Shown here one piece after another: positions 53,425 through 62,027 of a stretch of 64,000 nucleotides of DNA (positions within the stretch are counted from its first letter, which is position 1; each line of letters begins with the position of its first letter). The notes under the pieces were generated by a model that saw only the letters and a list, made by a program, of their open reading frames with translations, was not told the origin of the DNA and ran no database searches. A program made the position numbers and the translations under genes. Source of the stretch: Pseudomonas sp. RIT-PI-AD (GTDB lineage: Bacteria > Pseudomonadota > Gammaproteobacteria > Pseudomonadales > Pseudomonadaceae); assembly GCF_025642785.1 (NCBI RefSeq), contig NZ_JANZKU010000022.1, positions 1-64,000 on the forward strand, written 5' to 3'.

Positions 53425-53913
53425 ATGCGGACCCAACACCAAAGCCGCCGGGAGCTGGACAAGATCGACCGCAACATCCTGCGTATCCTGCAGCAGGACG
53501 GGCGCATTTCCTTCACCGAACTGGGCGAGCGCGTCGGCCTGTCCACCACCCCCTGTACCGAGCGGGTCCGCCGCCTGGAACGCGAGGGGATCATCATGGG
53601 CTACTCGGCGCGGCTCAACCCGCAGCAGTTGAAGGCCAGCCTGCTGGTGTTCGTCGAGATCAGCCTGGACTACAAGTCCGGCGATACCTTCGAGGAGTTC
53701 CGCCGCGCGGTGCTCAAGCTGCCCCACGTCCTCGAGTGCCATCTGGTGTCCGGCCATTTCGACTACCTGGTGAAGGCGCGGATCTCGGAAATGGCCTCCT
53801 ACCGCAAGTTGCTCGGCGACATCCTGCTCAAGCTGCCCCACGTGCGCGAATCGAAGAGCTACATCGTGATGGAAGAAGTCAAGGAATCCCTCGACCTGCC
53901 CATCCCGGACTGA
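53425..53913 (+). CDS. lrp: Lrp/AsnC-family regulator (DadR-like)
   Basis: The 162-aa protein has an N-terminal HTH (LDKIDRNILRILQQDGRISFTELGERVGLSTTPCTERVRRLEREG) and a C-terminal RAM effector domain (about 75-160). In P. aeruginosa the equivalent Lrp (DadR) activates dadAX on L-alanine. It lies 3.5 kb from dadA on the other strand, with the ydbH operon between, the same neighbourhood order. It is divergent from ydbH. Confidence 0.9.
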   Translation: MRTQHQSRRELDKIDRNILRILQQDGRISFTELGERVGLSTTPCTERVRRLEREGIIMGYSARLNPQQLKASLLVFVEISLDYKSGDTFEEFRRAVLKLPHVLECHLVSGHFDYLVKARISEMASYRKLLGDILLKLPHVRESKSYIVMEEVKESLDLPIPD

Positions 53914-53968
53914 TCGCCCGCGCGCTCATCCCGCCTCTTGGCGGTGCGGGAGGCTTGCGTTTATCCTC

Positions 53969-53986
53969 TGTCAAATTTTCCAAACA
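53969..53986 (+). promoter_or_regulatory. PauR operator candidate upstream of the amine oxidase
   Basis: TGTC (53969-53972) and AACA (53983-53986) frame 10 nt, directly ahead of AATAAT (53988-53993), a plausible -10 for the oxidase gene at 54007. It matches the sites at 46940 and 60727. Confidence 0.45.
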
Positions 53987-54006
53987 CAATAATCAGGATT
54001 CCGCAC

Positions 54007-55320
54007 ATGAACGCCCGCGTTCGCCTTCCGGTGCATACCGACCAGCACGCCCCCTCCTATTACGCCGCCAGCGCCAACCGCTCGCTCGCCTTTCCCGAGT
54101 TGGCCGGCGACGAGCGCGCCGACGTCTGCATCGTCGGCGGCGGCTTTTCCGGGCTGAACAGCGCCATCGAACTGGTCCGCCGCGGCTTCTCGGTGGTGCT
54201 GCTGGAGGCCCGGCAGATCGGCTGGGGCGCCAGCGGGCGCAACGGTGGGCAATTGATCCGCGGCGTCGGCCACGACGTCGAGCGGTTCGCCCCGGTGATC
54301 GGCGACGAGGGCGTGCGCGAGATCAAGCGCCTGGGCCTGGAGGCGGTGGAAATCGTGCGCCGCCGCATCGAGGAGTTCGCCATCGACTGCGACCTCACCT
54401 GGGGTTACTGCGACCTGGCCAACAAGCCCGCCGACCTGGCCGGCTTCGCCGAGGACGCCGAGGCATTGCGCGCCCTCGGCTATCGCCACGAACTGCGCCT
54501 GCTGCAGCCCGGGCAGATGCACGAGGTGGTCGGCTCCGAGCGCTACGTCGGCGGCCTGATCGACATGGGCTCGGGCCACCTGCACCCGCTCAACCTGGCG
54601 CTGGGCGAGGCGGCCGCCGCGGCCGCGCTAGGAGTGCGCCTGTTCGAGCGCTCGCCGGTGCTGCGCATCCAGCACGGCGCCGAGGCGTTGGTGCACACCG
54701 CCCGCGGCCGGGTGCGCGCCAAGACCCTGATCCTCGGCTGCAACGCCTACCTGAACGACCTCGAGCCCGGCCTCGGCGGCAAGGTGCTGCCGGCCGGCAG
54801 CTACCTGATCGCCACCGAGCCGCTCTCCGAAGAGCAGGCCCAGGCACTGATCCCGCAGAACATGGCGCTGTGCGACCAGCGCGTGGCCCTCGACTACTAC
54901 CGGTTGTCCGCGGACCGCCGCCTGCTGTTCGGCGGTGCTTGCCACTATTCCGGGCGCGACCCGGCGGACATCGCCGCCTACATGCGGCCGAAGATGCTCC
55001 AGGTGTTCCCGCAACTGGCCGACGTGCGCATCGACTACCAATGGGGTGGGATGATCGGCATCGGCGCTAACCGCCTGCCGCAGATCGGCCGTCTCGCCGA
55101 GCACCCCAACGTTTACTATGCCCAGGCCTATTCCGGCCACGGGGTAAACGCCACGCACCTTGCCGGCCGGCTGCTCGCCGAAGCCATCGCCGGCGAACAG
55201 AGCCGCGGCTTCGACGTCTTCGCCCGGGTGCCGCACATGACCTTCCCCGGCGGCCGCCACCTGCGCTCGCCGCTGCTCGCCCTGGGCATGCTCTGGTACC
55301 GTTTGAAGGAACTGCTCTGA
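54007..55320 (+). CDS. FAD-dependent gamma-glutamylpolyamine oxidase-like protein (PauB/PuuB)
   Basis: The 437-aa flavoenzyme has the N-terminal FAD motif DVCIVGGGFSGLNSAIELVRRGFSVVLLEARQIGWGASGRNGGQ, typical of DAO/PuuB oxidoreductases. The C-terminal YAQAYSGHGVNATHLAGRLLAEAI closes the FAD site. In the gamma-glutamylation route of polyamine breakdown this class oxidises the terminal amine of gamma-glutamylputrescine-type substrates. The PauR-like operator and the neighbouring lrp/kauB genes fit a PauB role, equivalent to the PA5309 position. Start at 54007. Confidence 0.85.
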   Translation: MNARVRLPVHTDQHAPSYYAASANRSLAFPELAGDERADVCIVGGGFSGLNSAIELVRRGFSVVLLEARQIGWGASGRNGGQLIRGVGHDVERFAPVIGDEGVREIKRLGLEAVEIVRRRIEEFAIDCDLTWGYCDLANKPADLAGFAEDAEALRALGYRHELRLLQPGQMHEVVGSERYVGGLIDMGSGHLHPLNLALGEAAAAAALGVRLFERSPVLRIQHGAEALVHTARGRVRAKTLILGCNAYLNDLEPGLGGKVLPAGSYLIATEPLSEEQAQALIPQNMALCDQRVALDYYRLSADRRLLFGGACHYSGRDPADIAAYMRPKMLQVFPQLADVRIDYQWGGMIGIGANRLPQIGRLAEHPNVYYAQAYSGHGVNATHLAGRLLAEAIAGEQSRGFDVFARVPHMTFPGGRHLRSPLLALGMLWYRLKELL

Positions 55321-55397
55321 GCCCTGATCGGGCCTGAATCTTTTCCGGCCGTCCGCCGTCAGAGAGAAGCTGCGTCCGAACCCCGCTGGAGGCCCGC

Positions 55398-56948
55398 GTG
55401 CCCGTCCGTTTGCTGTTGATGGTACTGCTCTGCCTGGCGGGGTGCGCCGGCCCGATGCCGCGCGTTCCGTCCGAGGTCATGCCCGCCGGCGATTCGCCGT
55501 TCGGCGCGGCGATCATGGCGCGCGCCGAGGTCCATCCGGGCCGCTCCGGCTTTCGCCTGTTACCGGCGAGCAACGAAGCCTTCCTCGCCCGCGCCGAGCT
55601 GATCCGCGCGGCGCAGCGCAGCCTCGACCTGCAGTACTACATCGTCCATGACGGCCTGAGCACGCAGATCCTGGTGCAGGAGCTGCTCAAGGCCGCCGAT
55701 CGCGGGGTGCGAGTGCGCCTGTTGATCGACGACCTGAACAGCGATGGCCGCGACTACGAGATCGGCGTGCTGGCCGCCCACCCGAACATCCAGATCCGCC
55801 TGTTCAACCCCATGCACCTGGGCCGCAGCACCGGCCTGACGCGCAACCTCGGGCGCCTGCTCGACTTGCCGCAGCAGCACCGGCGCATGCACAACAAGCT
55901 GTGGCTGGCCGACTCCAGCGTGGCCATCGTCGGCGGCCGCAACCTGGGCGACGAATACTTCGACGCCGAACCCAGCCTGAATTTCACCGACATCGACCTG
56001 CTGGGGGTCGGCCCGGTCGCCCGCGAACTGGGGCAGAGCTTCGACCAGTACTGGAACAGCGCGCTGAGCAAGCCGGTGCAGGACTTCCTCTGGAGCCTGC
56101 CGGCCCCGCGCGACCTGGCCCACGCGCGGAAGACCTTGGACCGCGCCATCGAAAAGGCGAGTCGGGAGCGACACGCCCTGGCCGCGCCGCTGCTCGCCTA
56201 CCGCAGCCAGCCGCGCCTGCAAGGCTGGCTGGACGAGTTGATCTGGGCGCCCAGCCAGTCGCTGTGGGACGCGCCGAGCAAGGTCCTGGCCCGCGGCGAA
56301 CCGGACCCGAGCCTGCTGCTCGCCACCCAACTGGCGCCGGAACTGGCGCGGGTGAACCAGGAACTGATCCTGCTCTCGGCCTACTTCGTGCCGGCCGAGG
56401 AAGGCCTCGGCTATCTGCTCAGCCGCGCCGACGCCGGGGTGGACGTGCGCCTGCTGACCAACTCCCTGGAGGCCACCGACGTACCGCCGGTGCACGGCGG
56501 CTACGCACCGACCCGGCGGGTCCTGCTGGAGCACGGCGTACGGCTCTTCGAGTTGCGCCGGCAGCCGGGCGATCCGGGCAAGGCCGCCTACAGCCTGTCC
56601 GGCGCCTCGAACTCCAGCCTGCACAGCAAGGCGGTGATCTTCGATCGCAGCCGGGTATTCGTCGGCTCGTTCAATTTCGATCCGCGCTCGGTGCTGTGGA
56701 ACACCGAGGTCGGGGTGGTCGTCGACAGCGAAGAGCTGGCGGGCAAGGTGCGCGAGCTGGCGTTGCAGGGCATGGCGCCGACCCTGAGCTACGAGGTGAA
56801 GCTGCAGCGCCTGGACGGCGAGGAGCGCCTGGTGTGGGTCACCGAGGACCACGGCGTGCGCCACGTGCTGGACAAGGAACCGGCGAGCCTGTGGCGGCGC
56901 TTCAACGCCTGGGTAAGCGGCGCGGTCGGCCTGGAACGCATGCTCTAG
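55398..56948 (+). CDS. PLD-family lipoprotein (cardiolipin synthase ClsC/YmdC-like)
   Basis: The 516-aa protein has a lipobox LAGC (C16) and two phospholipase D motifs: HNKLWLAD (H165, K167, D172, followed by GGRN) and HSKAVIFD (H409, K411, D416, followed by VGSFNFD). It resembles ClsC-type transphosphatidylases, which make cardiolipin from phosphatidylglycerol and phosphatidylethanolamine. The lipobox places it on a membrane facing the periplasm, unlike cytoplasmic ClsA. GTG at 55398 starts the signal. It is independent of the polyamine genes. Confidence 0.85.
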   Translation: MPVRLLLMVLLCLAGCAGPMPRVPSEVMPAGDSPFGAAIMARAEVHPGRSGFRLLPASNEAFLARAELIRAAQRSLDLQYYIVHDGLSTQILVQELLKAADRGVRVRLLIDDLNSDGRDYEIGVLAAHPNIQIRLFNPMHLGRSTGLTRNLGRLLDLPQQHRRMHNKLWLADSSVAIVGGRNLGDEYFDAEPSLNFTDIDLLGVGPVARELGQSFDQYWNSALSKPVQDFLWSLPAPRDLAHARKTLDRAIEKASRERHALAAPLLAYRSQPRLQGWLDELIWAPSQSLWDAPSKVLARGEPDPSLLLATQLAPELARVNQELILLSAYFVPAEEGLGYLLSRADAGVDVRLLTNSLEATDVPPVHGGYAPTRRVLLEHGVRLFELRRQPGDPGKAAYSLSGASNSSLHSKAVIFDRSRVFVGSFNFDPRSVLWNTEVGVVVDSEELAGKVRELALQGMAPTLSYEVKLQRLDGEERLVWVTEDHGVRHVLDKEPASLWRRFNAWVSGAVGLERML

Positions 56949-57063
56949 GCCACGTCCGGGAAAGCCGGGGGCACCCGGCCTCGGTTCTCCTCGCCAGTTC
57001 CCTCTCGACGCCAGACGCCCACGACCGTACCCGTGGCGAACGCGAGGCGCCGGGCTCGAAGCG

Positions 57064-57750
57064 ATGGCTGGTATCCTGCCCGCTCCTCCGCCCGGACAGC
57101 GTCGCCTCGTGTCGAAACCTCCTTCGGAACACCGCCGGGCCCGCTTGCAGCGGCGCCTGGACGCCGCCCGCGACGAGCGGGCCATGCGCCTGCACAGAAA
57201 GCCGGGCTTCGGCCAATGGGCATTCGCGCTGCTGGTGCTCGGCCTGGCGTTGCTGGGGGCCGTGCGCCCGCTGTTATTGGCGCGATCCCTGTACATGCCC
57301 CTGCTGCTGTGCAGCCTGCTGGCGGGTGGGCTGGCGCTGCACCAGGCCGGCCTGCTGGCACTCTTGAACCCCCTCGGCTGGCGTCGCGGGCAACTCTTGG
57401 AAGACCTGCTCATGGCCATGCTGGCCGGGGTGGTCGGCCTCGTCGCCTTCGTCTTCGCCTACCTGGCGCTGCTGGGCGGCGTGCCCAGCCTGCTGCATGG
57501 CTGGAGCGCCGAGCCGACCGAAATCGAAGTGCGCATCGACCATTTCGCCCCTCGGGCCGGCACACGCGGCTGCGCCTATGACCTGCGGGTGAGCAGCCCC
57601 CGCTACGCCAGCACCTGGGTGCCCTGTTCGCTGGCCATCGCCTTGCGTGGCCGGGCCGTCGAAGGCGAGCCGATCCGCCTCGGCGGCACTCGATCCTGGC
57701 TGGGCTTCCGCTACCAAGCCCTGGTCGGGAAGCCACCCCGGGCACCCTAG
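57064..57750 (+). CDS. Hypothetical membrane protein with C-terminal soluble domain
   Basis: The product of up to 228 aa has about four hydrophobic segments (GQWAFALLVLGLALLGAVRPLLLA, LYMPLLLCSLLAGGLALHQAGLLAL, LLMAMLAGVVGLVAFVFAYLALLGG). A soluble C-terminal part of about 80 aa follows, with EIEVRIDHFAPRAGTRGCAYDLRVSSP. Start is uncertain: ATG 57064 or GTG 57109. I recognise no family. It sits between the PLD lipoprotein and a convergent MFS gene. Confidence 0.55.
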   Translation: MAGILPAPPPGQRRLVSKPPSEHRRARLQRRLDAARDERAMRLHRKPGFGQWAFALLVLGLALLGAVRPLLLARSLYMPLLLCSLLAGGLALHQAGLLALLNPLGWRRGQLLEDLLMAMLAGVVGLVAFVFAYLALLGGVPSLLHGWSAEPTEIEVRIDHFAPRAGTRGCAYDLRVSSPRYASTWVPCSLAIALRGRAVEGEPIRLGGTRSWLGFRYQALVGKPPRAP

Positions 57751-57770
57751 CCGCGCCGCGGCCGTGGCGC

Positions 57771-58916
57771 TCATCCGGGCGTGGTCGCGACCTCGAAGGC
57801 TCCGCGACGCCAGGCCAGCACGATGAACCCGGCGGCGCCCGCCGCCATCAGCAATGGCAGCGCATGGCCGCTGATCCATTGGCTCGCCGCGCCGGTGCTC
57901 AACGGACCGATCAAACAGCCGATGCCCCAGAGCTGGGCGACGTGGGCATTGGCACGGACCAGTTGCTCGTCGCGGAAACGTTCGCCGATGAGGATCAGCG
58001 ACAGGGTGAACAAGCCGCCGGCGCTGGCGCCGAACACCACCAGCACGGCCCAGATCAGCGGGCCGTGCAGCGCCAGCGGGATGCTCAGGCTGGACAGCAG
58101 GAGCATCACCCCGCAGCCGCGGAACAGCGCCCGCCGGGGTATCCGGTCGGCCATCCAGCCGATGGGCAGTTGCAGCAGCGCGTTACCCACCACCACGGTG
58201 CTGACCATGGCCAGGGCGGTCTCCTGGCTGAAGCCCTGGCGCACGCCGTAGACCGGCAGCAGGGTCAGCATCATGGCTTCGAAGGCGGCGAACAGCACCA
58301 CCGCCCAGGCGATCGCCGGCAAGCCGCGGCAGAACGACGCGAGGCCACGCCCGGAGGTGGCGTGGGCGTCCATCTGCGGCGCCCCGCCACGGCCGATCAA
58401 CAGCAACGAACCGCCGATCAGCAGGGCGACGCCGAACCAGAAGCCATCGTCGTCGGCGGTGCCCAGCAGCCCCAGCAGCAGCGGGCCGGACAACTGGCTG
58501 AGGGCGTAGCCGGTACCATACAGGGCCACCAGGCGGCCGCGCAGGCGATCGACCGCCAACTGGTTGATCCAGCTCTCGCCGAGGATGAACACCACGGTCA
58601 GGGCCACGCCGATCAGCAGCCGCAACAGCAGCCACACCAGGTAGAACTGCACCAGCGCCAGCAGACCCACCGACACCGCGCCCAGCAGCAGGCAGGCGCG
58701 CATCAGCTGCGGCGTGCTCACCTTCGAGGCGAGCCGACCGGCGAGGCTGGCGCCGAGCAGGGCGCCGATCGCCGGGGTCGCCGCCATCACCCCGATGGAA
58801 AAGGCGTCGTAGCCCCAGCCCTCCAGGCGCAACGACACCAGCGGCATGGTCACGCCGAGCGCCAGGCCGATGCTGATCACCGCCGCGCATACGGCGAAAT
58901 AGGTTCCCCAACGCAT
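57771..58916 (-). CDS. MFS transporter (YcaD-like)
   Basis: The 381-aa inner-membrane protein has 12 segments. SLRLEGWGYDAFSIGVMAATPAIGALLGASLAGRLASKVSTPQLMRA and GESWINQLAVDRLRGRLVALYGTGYALSQLSGPLLLG are family features shared with E. coli YcaD. It lies downstream of kauB on the same strand, with a terminator between. A role in polyamine or amine uptake is possible from position only. Confidence 0.8.
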   Translation of the reverse strand: MRWGTYFAVCAAVISIGLALGVTMPLVSLRLEGWGYDAFSIGVMAATPAIGALLGASLAGRLASKVSTPQLMRACLLLGAVSVGLLALVQFYLVWLLLRLLIGVALTVVFILGESWINQLAVDRLRGRLVALYGTGYALSQLSGPLLLGLLGTADDDGFWFGVALLIGGSLLLIGRGGAPQMDAHATSGRGLASFCRGLPAIAWAVVLFAAFEAMMLTLLPVYGVRQGFSQETALAMVSTVVVGNALLQLPIGWMADRIPRRALFRGCGVMLLLSSLSIPLALHGPLIWAVLVVFGASAGGLFTLSLILIGERFRDEQLVRANAHVAQLWGIGCLIGPLSTGAASQWISGHALPLLMAAGAAGFIVLAWRRGAFEVATTPG

Positions 58917-58937
58917 AGCTGTTCTCCCTTTGGCGAA

Positions 58938-58981
58938 AGGGCGCCGGAAAACAAACGGCCGGACTCCGAGGAGTCCGGCCG
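58938..58981 (-). terminator. Terminator between kauB and the MFS gene
   Basis: CGGCCGGACTC (58956-58966) pairs with GAGTCCGGCCG (58971-58981), an 11-bp stem. On the minus strand TTTGTTTTCC follows. It would end the kauB message about 100 nt after its stop. Confidence 0.8.
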
Positions 58982-59077
58982 CGCTTCGGCACCCGTGGCG
59001 CCGTCAAGTCGACGGCGCCGGGCGGGCTCACCCGCCGGCAGGCGGAACGTCGGGCACCCCGCGGGCGCCCGGCCGTC

Positions 59078-60571
59078 TCACAACTTGATCCAGGTGGCCT
59101 TCAGCTCGGTGTACTTGTCGAAGGCGTGCAGCGACTTGTCGCGCCCGTTACCGGACTGCTTGAAGCCGCCGAAGGGTGCGGTCATGTCGCCGCCGTCGTA
59201 CTGGTTGACCCAGACGCTACCCGCGCGCAGCGCCTTGGCCGTGAGGTGCGCCTTGGACAGGTTGGCGGTCCAGACCGCGGCCGCCAGGCCGTAGGGCGTA
59301 TCGTTGGCGATGCGGATCGCATCCTCGACGTCGTCGAAGGCGATCACCGAGAGCACCGGGCCGAAGATTTCCTCGCGGGCGATCTTCATCGCGTTGGTCA
59401 CGCCGTCGAAGATGGTCGGCTCGACGTAGGTGCCGCCGGTCTCCTCCAGGGTGCGCTTGCCGCCGGCCACCAGGGTGGCGCCATCGGCGTGCCCGGCCTC
59501 GATGTAGGACAGCACGGTGTCCATCTGCTGGGTGTCCACCAGGGCGCCGACGTTGGTCGCCGGGTCCAGCGGATTGCCCGCCTTCCAGCCTTTCAGGGCC
59601 TCGATCACCAGTGGCAGGAAGCGGTCCTTGATCGAACGCTCCACCAGCAGGCGCGAACCGGCGGTGCACACTTCGCCCTGGTTGAAGGCGATGGCGCTGG
59701 CGGCCGACTCAGCGGCGGCCTGTAGGTCGGGCGCATCGGCGAAGACGATGTTCGGGCTCTTGCCGCCGGCCTCCAGCCAGACGCGTTTCATGTTCGATTC
59801 GCCGGCGTAGATCATCAGTTGCTTGGCGATCCTGGTGGAGCCGGTGAACACCAGGGTGTCGACGTCCATGTGCAGGGCCAGCGCCTTGCCGACGGTGTGG
59901 CCGTAGCCCGGCAACACGTTGAACACCCCGGCCGGAATGCCGGCGTCCAGGGCCAATCGGGCGACGCGGATGGCGGTCAGCGGCGACTTCTCGGACGGCT
60001 TGAGGATCACCGAGTTGCCGCTGGCCAGGGCCGGGCCGAGCTTCCAGCAGCTCATCAGCAGCGGGAAGTTCCAGGGCACGATGGCAGCGACCACGCCGAC
60101 CGGCTCACGGGTGACCAAGCCCAGCTCGTGATGGGGCGTGGCGGCCACCTCGTCGTAGATCTTGTCGATGGCCTCGCCGTTCCAGCGCAAGGCATTCGCC
60201 GCGGCGGGCACGTCGATGCCCAGGGCGTCACTGATCGGCTTGCCCATGTCGAGGGTTTCCAGCAGGGCCAGCTCCTCGGCGTTCTCCTTGAGCAGGTCGG
60301 CGAAGCGGATCATCACCGCCTTGCGCTTGGCCGGCGCCAGGCGCGACCAGGCACCCGACTCGAAGGCCGCGCGGGCGGCCTTCACCGCGCGGTCCGCGTC
60401 GGCCTGGTCGCAGCTCGCCACTTGCGCCAGCACGCGGCCATCGACCGGGCTGATGCAGTCGAAGGTGGCGCCGGCACTGGCATCGCTGTACTCGCCCTGG
60501 ACGAAGGCACGGCTTTCGATCTTCAGGGTCTTGGCGCGTTGTTCCCAGTCGGAACGAGTCAGTGTGGTCAT
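59078..60571 (-). CDS. kauB: Aldehyde dehydrogenase KauB/PauC
   Basis: The 497-aa NAD(P)-dependent aldehyde dehydrogenase has catalytic C302 in NQGEVCTAGSR, general base E267 in WLEAGGKSPN and N168 in VPWNFP. In P. aeruginosa the orthologue oxidises 4-guanidinobutyraldehyde and the gamma-glutamylated aminobutyraldehyde of polyamine breakdown. The starting residues TTLTRSDWEQRAKTLKIE are close to that protein. It is divergent from the cupin gene across a region holding a PauR-like palindrome. Unlike P. aeruginosa PAO1 as I recall it, no aminotransferase gene separates kauB from the cupin gene. Confidence 0.9.
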   Translation of the reverse strand: MTTLTRSDWEQRAKTLKIESRAFVQGEYSDASAGATFDCISPVDGRVLAQVASCDQADADRAVKAARAAFESGAWSRLAPAKRKAVMIRFADLLKENAEELALLETLDMGKPISDALGIDVPAAANALRWNGEAIDKIYDEVAATPHHELGLVTREPVGVVAAIVPWNFPLLMSCWKLGPALASGNSVILKPSEKSPLTAIRVARLALDAGIPAGVFNVLPGYGHTVGKALALHMDVDTLVFTGSTRIAKQLMIYAGESNMKRVWLEAGGKSPNIVFADAPDLQAAAESAASAIAFNQGEVCTAGSRLLVERSIKDRFLPLVIEALKGWKAGNPLDPATNVGALVDTQQMDTVLSYIEAGHADGATLVAGGKRTLEETGGTYVEPTIFDGVTNAMKIAREEIFGPVLSVIAFDDVEDAIRIANDTPYGLAAAVWTANLSKAHLTAKALRAGSVWVNQYDGGDMTAPFGGFKQSGNGRDKSLHAFDKYTELKATWIKL

Positions 60572-60720
60572 GGCGAGGTCCTCTTAATCAGAAGAAGCGT
60601 GCGCGCGGGCACGAACTGTCGAGAATGCGGCGGGGCCCGAAGGCCGGCCAGCGTGCCCGCCACCCTAAACCAGAGGCGGCAGGATTTTCAATATATTTGA
60701 CACTGAAGGGCAAAACCGCC

Positions 60721-60750
60721 TTGTCATGTTCGTTTTATCAAACATAGACT
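60721..60750. promoter_or_regulatory. PauR operator candidate in the kauB/cupin intergenic region
   Basis: TGTT (60727-60730) and AACA (60741-60744) frame 10 nt, with outer A/T matching too. TTGTCA (60721-60726) and TAGACT (60745-60750) on either side make a plausible rightward promoter, so binding would block it. For the leftward kauB promoter a TATATT lies at 60690-60700. Confidence 0.55.
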
Positions 60751-60787
60751 CCGATGCGAGCGCATCGAACGACCCCCAGGAGCTGCA

Positions 60788-61153
60788 ATGGACATCGAAC
60801 AGATCATCGATTTCGCCCAGGCCGGCACCCCGGCCGAGACCTATCGCCCGGTCGCGGAGAAGATCCTCAAGGGCGACCCGGAGCAAAGCGTGCGCAACCA
60901 CTACAGCAGCCCGTGCGGCCAGTTCGGCGCCGGAATCTGGGAGGGCGCGGTCGGCCAATGGACGGTGAACTACAGCGAGCACGAATACTGCGAGATCCTC
61001 CAGGGCGTCTCCGTTCTGCGCGATCGCGACGGTGGCGCCAAGACGCTGCGCGCGGGCGACCGTTTCGTCATTCCGGCCGGCTTCAGCGGCACCTGGGAAG
61101 TGCTCGAACCCTGCCGCAAGGTCTACGTGGTCTTCGAACCCAAGCCGGCCTGA
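60788..61153 (+). CDS. Cupin-domain protein, 121 aa
   Basis: This small single-cupin protein (DUF861-like) has VNYSEHEYCEILQGVSVLRDRDG and RAGDRFVIPAGFSGTWEVLEPCRKVYVVFEP. The E-C-E-I-L-G and G-D-x-P-G motifs are typical of this group, which includes ureidoglycine aminohydrolase and other small-molecule enzymes. The His/Glu metal set is incomplete. It is divergent from kauB, so a role linked to amine catabolism is possible. Confidence 0.8.
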   Translation: MDIEQIIDFAQAGTPAETYRPVAEKILKGDPEQSVRNHYSSPCGQFGAGIWEGAVGQWTVNYSEHEYCEILQGVSVLRDRDGGAKTLRAGDRFVIPAGFSGTWEVLEPCRKVYVVFEPKPA

Positions 61154-61234
61154 GCTCGCCGGACCGCCGGGCCTGAACGGCGACAGGCTTCCCACGCGCC
61201 TGCCGTCCTGGGGCCGCCCTTTCCGCCAGGCAAT

Positions 61235-61261
61235 AAAAAACCCGCCGTGAGGCGGGTTTTT
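61235..61261. terminator. Bidirectional terminator between cupin gene and rpmG
   Basis: AAAAACCCGCC and GGCGGGTTTTT (61235-61246 with 61251-61261) form a stem with a 4-nt loop and A/T tails on both sides. It serves the rightward cupin message and the leftward rpmB-rpmG message. Confidence 0.9.
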
Positions 61262-61282
61262 CCGACAAGGGCCGCGATCAAA

Positions 61283-61438
61283 TCACTTGATCTTGGCTTC
61301 CTTGTAGATCACGTGCTTGCGCACGACCGGATCGTATTTCTTGATTTCGATCTTGTCGGGCGTAGTGCGTTTGTTCTTGTCGGTGGTGTAGAAATGGCCG
61401 GTACCGGCGCTGGACACCAAACGGATCAGGTCACGCAT
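61283..61438 (-). CDS. rpmG: 50S ribosomal protein bL33
   Basis: The 51-aa protein reads [37 protein letters not shown], the standard bL33 sequence. It lacks the zinc-binding cysteines, so it is the C-minus form. Cotranscribed with rpmB, 10 bp apart. Confidence 0.97.
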   Translation of the reverse strand: MRDLIRLVSSAGTGHFYTTDKNKRTTPDKIEIKKYDPVVRKHVIYKEAKIK

Positions 61439-61448
61439 GATTGACTCC

Positions 61449-61685
61449 TTAAACCTTTTCGCCGCGAGCGCGCAGCTCGGACAGGACGACATCGATGCCA
61501 CGTTTGTCGATGATACGCATTCCCTTGGCGGAAACGCGCAGACGCACGAAGCGCTTCTCGGACTCGACCCAGAAGCGGTGATGCTGCAGGTTCGGCAGGA
61601 AACGACGACGGGTTTTGTTGTTCGCGTGGGAAATATTATTCCCGGTGACCGGACCCTTACCGGTCACTTGACAGACTCTCGACAT
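61449..61685 (-). CDS. rpmB: 50S ribosomal protein bL28
   Basis: The 78-aa protein starts [34 protein letters not shown], the standard bL28 sequence. GAGGCATG and an upstream hairpin lie in the leader. It leads the rpmB-rpmG operon. Confidence 0.97.
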   Translation of the reverse strand: MSRVCQVTGKGPVTGNNISHANNKTRRRFLPNLQHHRFWVESEKRFVRLRVSAKGMRIIDKRGIDVVLSELRARGEKV

Positions 61686-61709
61686 GCCTCAGCCCTCTAA
61701 ACCACATGC

Positions 61710-61728
61710 CCAACCCGGCATGGGTTGG
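61710..61728 (-). promoter_or_regulatory. Hairpin in the rpmB leader
   Basis: CCAACCC (61710-61716) pairs with GGGTTGG (61722-61728) about 25 nt ahead of the rpmB start, in a 342-bp gap otherwise without genes. Ribosomal-protein leaders often carry autoregulatory structures, but this 7-bp stem alone is weak evidence. The remaining part holds the upstream region of the dppA-like gene. Confidence 0.3.
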
Positions 61729-62027
61729 CCGCTTGAACTCATACTTTGTGGGCGTGTTCACGCCCGTCTCGTCAGGGTCTTACCGGCCGCACACGTAATG
61801 CGAAGGACCGGGCCCCTAGAAAAGAGCGCTGCTTTATACCAGAAACCCCCTACCCTCGCAAGGAAAGACCCGGTGGGCTCACCCGCCCGGAACGCCTCTG
61901 CGCCGGCCTCGAGGCGGGGCGTCCCCTACCACCCGTCGGCATTCACGGATTGTTCCGCTTTTCGCCTTGGTCTAGGGTAGGGCCTCTGGCGCGCGTCCGG
62001 TGTGCCGCCCACCTCAAGGAGCCCGCC

